Source: Pseudomonadales bacterium
Lineage (GTDB): Bacteria; Pseudomonadota; Gammaproteobacteria; Pseudomonadales; Azotimanducaceae
Direction: 5' to 3'
Assembly: GCA_028822125.1 (NCBI GenBank)
Contig: JAPKEK010000119.1
Coordinates: 1 to 6,768 of the forward strand
DNA length: 6,768 bases
Shown: piece after piece, positions 1 through 5,990 of the stretch
How positions within the stretch are numbered: position 1 is the first letter of the stretch
Layout of the letters: every line of letters starts with the position of its first letter
Position numbers and translations under genes: made by a program
Notes under the pieces: model-generated
What the model was told of the DNA's origin: nothing
The model's database searches: none
Seen by the model: only the letters and a program-made list of their open reading frames with translations

Positions 1-32
1 AGAATAAAGATGAAATAAAACTAAAAAAGTTG

Positions 33-58
33 AAAGGGAGCAATAGCTCCCTTTTTTT
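33..58 (+). terminator. Intrinsic (rho-independent) terminator
   Basis: A perfect nine-pair stem is formed by AAAGGGAGC (33-41) and GCTCCCTTT (46-54) around the four-base loop AATA, followed by four more T residues (seven T in all, 52-58). This is a textbook intrinsic terminator for rightward transcription. It most likely ends a gene or operon lying left of the window. The stem itself is symmetric, and A-runs on its left side (23-28 and 33-35) might give weak leftward activity as well. Confidence 0.88.
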
Positions 59-127
59 ACATAATAAATTTATGAGCTTCATAAAAAATAAGAAAGGATT
101 TTTAGTAGGCATTGTTTCTGCCATCGC

Positions 128-133
128 TATAAT
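128..133 (+). promoter_or_regulatory. Candidate sigma-70 -10 box
   Basis: TATAAT matches the -10 consensus exactly, but the sequence 17 bases upstream (GTAGGC) is a poor -35 and there is no extended -10 TG. If used, transcription would begin near 140 and give the lyase mRNA a leader of about 225 bases. It lies inside AT-rich sequence, where chance matches are common, so this is a weak call. Confidence 0.22.
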
Positions 134-355
134 GTGCTTGCCTGCTCGAGAATCTTAATCAAAGGGAGCCTCCGTATGTAAGGTCATGCTGACGGCTGCC
201 AGGTTTTGCACTGCTATCTCTATGCGTATCCTGAACTCCGGTCGAATCAGCGGTATGTGCTAATGCCGACTGGTATACCCTACCGGACCTTAATGAGGAC
301 TCCCCGCATGGATTGAGGGGCAGAAAAATAACCAGACAAGACTTCACCTTTTTTT

Positions 356-360
356 GGAGA
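356..360 (+). promoter_or_regulatory. Ribosome binding site of the exported lyase
   Basis: GGAGA lies five bases before the ATG at 366, and an in-frame TAA occupies 363-365. Together they fix the start: translation cannot begin further upstream, so the hydrophobic N-terminus is a genuine part of the protein unless a TTG at codon 7 is used. Confidence 0.75.
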
Positions 361-365
361 TCTAA

Positions 366-1736
366 ATGTCGCGTTCTTGGCTTTTGATTCTGGTTTGCTG
401 TATACCTGTTTGCTCTGGACAAAGTGTCGAATCCATATTCTCCACGCAATATGAAATCCAGACGGTTTTACGCATAGAGGGCGCTCTGGCTGCTGCTCAG
501 GGAGATTTAGCCATCATTCCAAAGCAGGCGGCTAATGAAATCAGCGCTTCAGCCTCAACAATGCCCTTCAGTAACCTGGAACTGCAAAGCGAAAAAGCCA
601 TTGTCCAGCACCGTATGGTGGCGCTGCTCAACGTCTGGGGCCGAACCTTATCTCCAATGGCGCGGGAATACATTCATTATGGTGCAACCACTGTTGATAT
701 CTATGATACTACCCTAATCCTGCAATTATTGGCTGCGTCAGATGTCCTTGATAAGCAAATGTGCCAGCTCGAACAGACCCTGATTTCCCTTTCGTCAGCA
801 CACAAAAATACGATCATGGTAGGACGGACACTGGGTCAGCATGCTCTACCCATTACTTTTGGAAAGAAAATGAGTACCTGGCTGGGGGAAAACGCCCGGC
901 ATCGACAGAGACTGGGCCAGATTTCAGCTCGCCTAAGACGAAGCGCTATCCTTAAAGGTGCAGTTGGTAGTTACTTGGGCTTAGGCCCAAAAGCTATTTC
1001 ACTGGAAAAGCTGTTTTCACAAAAACTTGGACTGGACACGCCCTACGCTTCCGACTGGCATGCAAACCGGGATCTCATCGCCGAGTACGCTCTATTTCTT
1101 GCGCTTGTCAGTAAAACATGGGGCCACCTTGGTTCAGAACTGTTTCTACTGCAATCGACTGATATAGGGGAAACCCTCGAATTTAGATCTGCCACATCAA
1201 TCGGCAGCAGTACCATGCCGCATAAAGTTAACCCAAGTAAATCAGAGGCCTTAATTCAGGCCAGTAGATCCATTCCCAGACTCGCTGAGGTGGTGCTCGA
1301 TGATATGGTCAACATTTTTGAAAGAGATAACACGAGTCGACCCAATAAAGTCCTGGCCGACATCAGCATAGCCAGCAGCAAACAGCTTGCCATCGCCCAC
1401 AGACTGCTGAAGAAACTGATTGTCCGCCCGCAGATGATGCTAAACAATTTAAACAGGACCGGGCAGTTGATTATGGCGCAACGGCTTACATTTGCACTCG
1501 CCAAAAAATTAGGCAAAACCACGGCAAATGATAAAATCCGACACATTGCCCGAACTGCACTTGCGCAGAATATCGATCTTAGAACAGCCTTTCTCAATTC
1601 CGGATTAAGTGAACAATTAACCCCTTTACAGCTTGATGAACTGCTCGATCCCACTACCTACCTGGGCCAGGCAGTCGAGCAAGTCGAAGCTGTCATAGCT
1701 GAAGTGCGCGCCGTAGAGGCAACCAATTGCAAGTAG
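366..1736 (+). CDS. Exported PcaB/adenylosuccinate-lyase-like lyase (fumarase/aspartase superfamily)
   Basis: The 456-residue product is close to the usual length of 3-carboxy-cis,cis-muconate cycloisomerase (PcaB) and adenylosuccinate-lyase relatives. Family landmarks in order are an N-terminal helix ending EGALAAAQGDLAIIP; HYGATTVDIYDT from His104, where PcaB has HWGATSQD; GRTLGQHALPITFG with His159 in the general-acid region; and the superfamily signature GSSTMPHKVNP at 280-290, holding the mobile-loop catalytic Ser. The C-terminus ends with the PcaB-like DPTTYLGQA. These enzymes catalyse beta-elimination, often releasing fumarate, or the related cycloisomerisation, as homotetramers. Unusually, residues 1-18 form a signal peptide (Arg3, hydrophobic 5-15, likely cleavage after CSG at 16-18), so the product is probably periplasmic. 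Cys16 does not sit in a good lipobox. The substrate is unknown; pcaB itself is unlikely because no protocatechuate genes are nearby. The gene overlaps the next by ten bases and heads the rightward set. Confidence 0.87.
   Translation: MSRSWLLILVCCIPVCSGQSVESIFSTQYEIQTVLRIEGALAAAQGDLAIIPKQAANEISASASTMPFSNLELQSEKAIVQHRMVALLNVWGRTLSPMAREYIHYGATTVDIYDTTLILQLLAASDVLDKQMCQLEQTLISLSSAHKNTIMVGRTLGQHALPITFGKKMSTWLGENARHRQRLGQISARLRRSAILKGAVGSYLGLGPKAISLEKLFSQKLGLDTPYASDWHANRDLIAEYALFLALVSKTWGHLGSELFLLQSTDIGETLEFRSATSIGSSTMPHKVNPSKSEALIQASRSIPRLAEVVLDDMVNIFERDNTSRPNKVLADISIASSKQLAIAHRLLKKLIVRPQMMLNNLNRTGQLIMAQRLTFALAKKLGKTTANDKIRHIARTALAQNIDLRTAFLNSGLSEQLTPLQLDELLDPTTYLGQAVEQVEAVIAEVRAVEATNCK
1715..1719 (+). 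promoter_or_regulatory. Ribosome binding site supporting a TTG start
   Basis: AGAGG lies seven bases before the TTG at 1727, inside the end of the lyase gene. No ATG occurs in the N-terminal part of this frame, so the TTG is the likely original start of the hydrolase gene, translated by coupling with the lyase. Confidence 0.5.
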
Positions 1737-2063
1737 GCCGAACCCTTCTACAACGCCCAGCGCTTGTAATCTGTTCTCTGCTGACACTATCTGTTGCCGA
1801 TATTTACCCAAGCCGGGCCGATATAATCCAAGGTAGTCACAACTTCACGTTCCGAGCCTGGGCAGGCAAACCTATAACTGTTTTCTATACCTTACCGGAC
1901 CCAATAAACGAACAGACTCCGATTGTTTTTGTTATGCACAGAGCCAATCGCACCGCTGAACTGGTCGTTGGCGATAGTACCCGGTGTAGGGCACAATAAT
2001 AGGAGCATGACCCGTATCGCAGCACCGCTGCTTCTGAATGGACCCGCTAATATCCATGAATAA
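1727..2063 (+). pseudogene. Internally deleted, frameshifted secreted alpha/beta-hydrolase (LpqC / PHB-depolymerase-like)
   Basis: Two pieces of one gene survive in different frames. The first (1727 to about 1960, TTG start) encodes a signal peptide (likely cleaved after PSRA, residues 28-31) and the N-terminal strands of an LpqC-type esterase: GKPITVFYTLPDP, then PIVFVMHRANRTAE, where the family has HGANR/HGVNR. The second (about 1953-2063, another frame) reads NWSLAIVPGVGHNNRSM then TRIAAPLLL, which matches the family C-terminus with the catalytic-His motif VPGVGH. The middle, including the GxSxG nucleophile, is missing. About 112 codons remain of an expected 300 or so, hence one internal deletion near 1950-1961. 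The first frame now runs into tandem stops TAA TAG (1997-2002). The HG to HR change (codon AGA at 1940, one G-to-A step from GGA) would also damage the oxyanion hole. The intact ancestor would have overlapped both neighbours, so it was an operon member. It cannot be a working hydrolase. Confidence 0.8.
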
Positions 2064-3756
2064 AAATAGACTCCCTACCATTTTGATGATACTTAGCATC
2101 TGTAGTCTGGCCCAGGCAGGCCTAAGTAAGGCGACGTCTAGCAGTGGCATGGCATCCACAGCACATCCTCTAGCGACGCATGCAGCCCAGTCTATTTATA
2201 AGATTGGGGGGAACAGTATTGATGCTGCCATAGCAGCCTCTTTGACACTTTCTGTAGTCGAGCCTTCAATGAGCGGCTTAGGTGGCAGGGCTCAGGCCAT
2301 TGTCAGATATCCTGATGGACGCTTTCAGGGTTACAACGGCATGACAGAAATACCCAGAGGATTTGTTGTTCAGTCTAAAATGGCTAACTCCGGCTATACC
2401 ACAGTAGCAACGCCTGGGCTGCTAGCTTTATTGCAGGTACTACATGAAAATCACGGTTCTCTGCCTTTCCAGAGACTCGTTCAGCCGGCCATAGAGCACG
2501 CTCAAAAAGGCTTTGCCGTTTTGCCCGGAGAGGCGCTAAGGCACCAGCGTAGCGTAAAAATATTAATCCGAGATCCAGGTATAACCCAAGCCTACCTAAG
2601 CAGGCGTAAAACAGCCGTTAAAGCCGGTGACATTCTCAAACAACCCACCCTGGCACTGACGCTAACCCGATTGAGTGATTTTGGACCTGATGACTTCTAT
2701 CAGGGTCAAATTGCCAGAGAAATCAGTACGGACATGGCCAGAAATGGTGGTTTCATAACCCTCGATGACTTACGGGCCTACCAAGTCTTACCCGGGCGGT
2801 ATATTCATTTCCCTTACCGCAATTATGAGATTCACACGCTAGCGGCTCCTGCGGGCGGTGGTCTGGTTGCCAAAGCAATGATGCTACTCGCCCAATATGA
2901 TGTAAGCAGCCTCAGTGATCGATCGTGGGCACTATTAATGGCCCAGGCTCTGGCTCTGAGCATCGAATCCATGGCTGATGATTATTACGAGACGGACCTT
3001 GACCAGTTAACGGACGCTTCCTGGGCCAGACAACGCTTGAAACGAATACGTCTGCCTGTACTGACAGACAGTGTTAATGCCAGTCCAACAGAAATCAGCT
3101 CAAATAAACCAAGCGCAGACTCTCTAGCTACCGAACGTGGCCATACCAGTCATTTTGTGACTGCAGATTGCTCTGGTTTAGCCCTCTCCATGACCCAAAC
3201 GCTGGGGCCCTTGTTTGGAGCCAAGGTCGCCACTGCCAGTCTTGGTTTCCCCTATGCAGCGACCATGGGAGGCTATTTGAGAACCGGCCGGCAAGACCCG
3301 GGAAGCCGCCCACGCACGGCCATTGCCCCGGTTGTAGTCACCCTGAATCAAAAAATTGTTCTCGCGCTGGGTGCTGCTGGCGGGATAAAAATACCCTCTG
3401 CTATTGTTCAGGCACTATCTCGGTACATCGACCAGGGTAAAAATATTCAAGATGCTCTGGAACTGCCCCGCGTGCACCCCGCATCTACCATCGATAAGAA
3501 CCATAAACGACAAGTGCCACTGGAACATTTTCAAGCCGAAACCACCATAGGCGGCTGGACACCTGCCGATGTTGGCAGCTGGCGTAGAGCAGGCTTTGAG
3601 GTGACTGAAATTAATAACGAAGCCTCGTTCGCTAGGATTCATGCTCTGGAAAGAAAAAATAATACTTTAACCGGGGCTGCCGATCCGGACTGGGAAGGAT
3701 CCGCTCTGCCCAGCTTGGAATGTGAGCCAGGTGCAATTTCGAAAATCCTGGAGTGA
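2056..3756 (+). CDS. Exported gamma-glutamyltranspeptidase-like Ntn-hydrolase, substrate site altered
   Basis: This is a full-length 566-residue member of the GGT family of self-cleaving N-terminal-nucleophile hydrolases. From the ATG at 2056 it starts with a clean signal peptide (MNKNR, hydrophobic core, cleavage after AQA at residue 21). An ATG at 2038 adds six residues; neither has a good ribosome binding site, and an in-frame TGA at 2035 bars anything longer. Family landmarks: GMASTAHPLAT then GGNSIDAAIAASL, VVEPSMSGLGG, FGPDDFYQG, and NGGFITLDDLRAYQ. The autocleavage site is GHTSHF; Thr364 would become the first residue of a 203-residue small subunit (E. coli Thr391). LSMTQTLGPLFG and GAAGG (442-443, oxyanion glycines) follow. 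Residues that grip the glutamyl group in E. coli GGT are changed: Arg114 to Met96, Asn411 to Leu375, Gln430 to Thr403, Asp433 to Gly406, Ser462-Ser463 to Thr421-Ala422. I infer a periplasmic amidohydrolase or acylase of different specificity, so no ggt symbol is given. Confidence 0.87.
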   Translation: MNKNRLPTILMILSICSLAQAGLSKATSSSGMASTAHPLATHAAQSIYKIGGNSIDAAIAASLTLSVVEPSMSGLGGRAQAIVRYPDGRFQGYNGMTEIPRGFVVQSKMANSGYTTVATPGLLALLQVLHENHGSLPFQRLVQPAIEHAQKGFAVLPGEALRHQRSVKILIRDPGITQAYLSRRKTAVKAGDILKQPTLALTLTRLSDFGPDDFYQGQIAREISTDMARNGGFITLDDLRAYQVLPGRYIHFPYRNYEIHTLAAPAGGGLVAKAMMLLAQYDVSSLSDRSWALLMAQALALSIESMADDYYETDLDQLTDASWARQRLKRIRLPVLTDSVNASPTEISSNKPSADSLATERGHTSHFVTADCSGLALSMTQTLGPLFGAKVATASLGFPYAATMGGYLRTGRQDPGSRPRTAIAPVVVTLNQKIVLALGAAGGIKIPSAIVQALSRYIDQGKNIQDALELPRVHPASTIDKNHKRQVPLEHFQAETTIGGWTPADVGSWRRAGFEVTEINNEASFARIHALERKNNTLTGAADPDWEGSALPSLECEPGAISKILE

Positions 3757-3788
3757 TAGCTTCGAGCCGTCTTGCACGCCCCTACCTG

Positions 3789-5990
3789 CTAATGCGCCGA
3801 CAACAAGATCATCGGTGAACCACTTGTTACTTTGCCTATCACTGATGCAGCATAACCCGCCTGTTTAAGCGCCGCCAGGCAGGTAGCAACTTTATCAGCA
3901 GAAATGCCCGCCAGTAATCCGCCTGAAGTCTGCGGATCGAAAAGCAGCTCAAATTTCGCATAACTATCCAGATCAGCCTGCTTTACCTGCGTTAACTGCA
4001 GTAATGCACTCTGCCTGTTGGCCTCATGTAAGGTGCTTTTTATGCCCTCGACAGCAATCGTATTAACAGCGCCAGGCAGCACCGGGATAGACGCTATTTC
4101 GATTTCCGCGGTCATATTACTGGCGATGAGCATTTCTCCCAGGTGACCTGCCAGGCCGAATCCGGTCACGTCCGTCATACCATGGACATCGTGGGCTAGA
4201 AAAATCCCGGCGGCACGCCGACTGGACTGGCTCATCGCATCTATCGCTGACTGAATATACCCACCCTCGACCTTGCCCTGCATATTCGCGGCAAACAGGG
4301 TGCCTATACCCAGAGGTTGACTCAAAATCAGCACATCATCGTGCAGCAATCCTGATTTACGGACCTCAGCACCTTCTGCTACTAAACCATTCACAGCAAA
4401 ACCAACTGACAACTCCAGACCTTCACTGCTATGGCCGCCTATCAGTACCCCACCCTCGTCGGCAATCTGATCAAGTGCGCCACTCAACAGCTGGCGCAAC
4501 AGATTCCGAGAGGGTCGGGGCTTGGCAAATGGCAAGCTCAGGTTTGCCATCAACGTGGCGACCGTGCCCCCCATCGCATAGATATCGCTGACAGCATGGA
4601 TCACCGCTATCCTGGCCAGCAGATAGGGGTCATCTAAAAACGAGCGAAAAGAGTCGATGGAGTGCAGCAGGTAATATCCAGCTGGGGGAGAGAACAATGC
4701 TGCATCGTCCCTGGCTGAATCCGGCGCCAGTTCCTTGAGCACTTCACTGAGAATTTCCGAGGTGACTTTTGATCCGCAACCACCACATTGCATCTGACCA
4801 TCAAATTCAGCCAGCAGACCCGGCTTCTTATCGGTTTCTGCCATGGCTGGCAAGACACGAAACCGGTCCATAAATCGTCGATCAATCCAATCCTTCCAGG
4901 TCCAGCAGAGTGGGCCCTGAGCTGCAAAGGCCCCCTTGACAGCAACCGCGCTGCGCTTGCCAGTGGAAATCAAAGATAGAAAAGATCGCTGTGGTTTAAA
5001 AGCCTGCGTGCGTCCACCTTGTATAAAACTGACGATATTTCGAAATAATGGCTCGCCCTGGCGGACCGCAAAAACACCCGCCTTCGGCCTTGGATAATCA
5101 ACCACCTGGGCAGTGTCACCTGCGCCAAAAATATGCGGGTGACTGAGGCTTTGCAGGCTGGCATTAACAGCCATATAGCCATTGTCATCGGTTGCAACGC
5201 CGGCACCGGCTAACCATCGCTGAGGGGCTGCATTGGTCACCCAGAAAACCTTCTGCGCTTTTATCAAAGAACCTGTATCTGACGTTAATACACCCTGCTC
5301 AAACTCAGCCGCGGTAAAGTTCTCGTGCAACACGATATGAGCATCATCCAACTCCCGCCTGAAACGTCGCTTTATCGCCGCGGAATAGCCTGGCAGCAGA
5401 CCCGGTGGAGAAGTACATAGATGTATCTGACCTCCTAGCTGGCTTATCCTGCCTGGCTGCTCAGCCTCAAGACGGTGCGCTATGGACAAACACAGCTCTA
5501 CCCCCGCAGCACCCCCACCAACCACTGCGATGGGGTCAACCGTGTCCAGCTCTGCTAGAAACCCCTTCCATTGAGCTATAAACGAACCTATTGGTTTTAC
5601 AGCAATCAAGTCAGGGGATGTGCTGCGCAAACCCGCCAAATCAGGTGTAATACCGATATCGATGGATAATACGTCGAACTCAATAGGGGGACGGCCAGTA
5701 ATGTAGACTTTATTGGCTTGAGGATCGAGACCCGTCACATTACCCTGGATAAGCCCTGTCCCGGCAAACCGGCACAAGGGATCCAGCTCAATGTGGATTT
5801 CCTCTTCCCGATAATGACCTGCGACATAGCCCGGTAACATGCCTGAATAAGGGGTTCGTCGATCTGGGCTTATTAACGTCACCTGCAGGCCAGGAACGGG
5901 ATTCATGCCCAGCATGCGCAGCACAATGACATGGCTATGGCCTCCACCAAGCAAAACCAGGTGCCGGGCAATTGGGACAACTGTGTTCAC
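3789..5990 (-). CDS. selD: Bifunctional FAD/NAD(P) oxidoreductase - selenide, water dikinase (SelD) fusion
   Basis: The 733-residue product has two parts. Residues 10 to about 385 are a pyridine-nucleotide-disulfide/NDH-2-like flavoprotein, with an FAD-binding GGGHSHV at 15-21, a second Rossmann motif VVGGGAAGVE at 157-166 and the FAD motif IFGAGDTA at 288-294. Residues 395-733 are SelD, which makes selenophosphate from selenide and ATP. It has CGGCGSK at 402-408, with Cys405 and Lys408 matching E. coli Cys17/Lys20 and Ser407 replacing Cys19. It also has RDDAA at 427-431, SDIYAMGG at 468-475, TDVTGFG at 606-612 and DPQTSGG at 685-691. The four Mg-binding Asp of E. coli SelD appear as 429, 446, 469 and 607. 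The loop GGHSSEGLEL departs from the usual GGHS-DAPEP. The fusion is a known architecture; the flavoprotein part may reduce a selenium species for the kinase, but its role is inferred. The start is a GTG at 5990 without a ribosome binding site, coupled to the upstream esterase. No selA, selB or selU is in the window. Confidence 0.93.
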   Translation of the reverse strand: MNTVVPIARHLVLLGGGHSHVIVLRMLGMNPVPGLQVTLISPDRRTPYSGMLPGYVAGHYREEEIHIELDPLCRFAGTGLIQGNVTGLDPQANKVYITGRPPIEFDVLSIDIGITPDLAGLRSTSPDLIAVKPIGSFIAQWKGFLAELDTVDPIAVVGGGAAGVELCLSIAHRLEAEQPGRISQLGGQIHLCTSPPGLLPGYSAAIKRRFRRELDDAHIVLHENFTAAEFEQGVLTSDTGSLIKAQKVFWVTNAAPQRWLAGAGVATDDNGYMAVNASLQSLSHPHIFGAGDTAQVVDYPRPKAGVFAVRQGEPLFRNIVSFIQGGRTQAFKPQRSFLSLISTGKRSAVAVKGAFAAQGPLCWTWKDWIDRRFMDRFRVLPAMAETDKKPGLLAEFDGQMQCGGCGSKVTSEILSEVLKELAPDSARDDAALFSPPAGYYLLHSIDSFRSFLDDPYLLARIAVIHAVSDIYAMGGTVATLMANLSLPFAKPRPSRNLLRQLLSGALDQIADEGGVLIGGHSSEGLELSVGFAVNGLVAEGAEVRKSGLLHDDVLILSQPLGIGTLFAANMQGKVEGGYIQSAIDAMSQSSRRAAGIFLAHDVHGMTDVTGFGLAGHLGEMLIASNMTAEIEIASIPVLPGAVNTIAVEGIKSTLHEANRQSALLQLTQVKQADLDSYAKFELLFDPQTSGGLLAGISADKVATCLAALKQAGYAASVIGKVTSGSPMILLSAH
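5987..5990 (-). promoter_or_regulatory. GTGA stop-start overlap coupling esterase and selD
   Basis: On the minus strand GTGA combines the GTG start of the SelD fusion (5990-5988) with the TGA stop of the esterase (5989-5987). The bases before it (AAAACCCTTC) contain no Shine-Dalgarno sequence. An in-frame TAA lies 15-17 bases upstream with no start between. Translation of the fusion therefore probably depends on ribosomes finishing the esterase. Confidence 0.65.

Larger units (their letters stand above)
59..365 (+). other. Intergenic / upstream region of the lyase gene set
   Basis: About 300 bases without a convincing gene. The first 60 continue the AT-rich left end (bases 1-120 are about 26% GC by count), and composition then rises sharply. 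A 28-codon ATG frame at 72-158 encodes a lysine-rich start and a hydrophobic stretch, like an isolated signal peptide, but has no ribosome binding site. From about 229 to 299 there are nested complementary segments: TCCGGT (237-242) with ACCGGA (282-287), enclosing CGGTAT (251-256) with ATGCCG (263-268, one G-U pair). This could be a folded 5' leader, but I recognise no riboswitch class. Unrelated open frames here show no family resemblance. Confidence 0.5.

Noticed and set aside
1..18. Possible end of an upstream gene (reads ...RIKMK then TAA)
   Set aside because: Five codons in AT-rich DNA cannot support a gene call, though the terminator just after it implies some upstream transcript.
33..169. 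Insertion element flanked by nine-base target duplications (AAAGGGAGC)
   Set aside because: The interval has no inverted ends and no transposase, and one copy is half of a terminator stem, so a chance repeat is simpler.
301..320. Hairpin around CTCCCC ... GAGGGG before the lyase
   Set aside because: The two blocks are mirror images more than inverse complements; only a CCCC/GGGG pairing is possible, too weak to call.
159..449. Minus-strand open frame of 96 codons across the lyase start
   Set aside because: Composition resembles no protein family, it overlaps the signal-peptide region of the real gene, and has no supporting start signal.
1256..1654. Minus-strand open frame of 132 codons inside the lyase
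   Set aside because: It lies entirely antisense to well-conserved lyase sequence; its Ser/Leu-rich product is a by-product of codon use.
3757..3788. Bidirectional terminator between the convergent genes
   Set aside because: I find no stem with a T-run in this 32-base gap; termination may be rho-dependent or lie within the opposing genes.
4634..4945. Minus-strand 103-codon frame inside the SelD fusion
   Set aside because: It is the same strand as, but out of frame with, the SelD linker and active-site region, and shows no family features.
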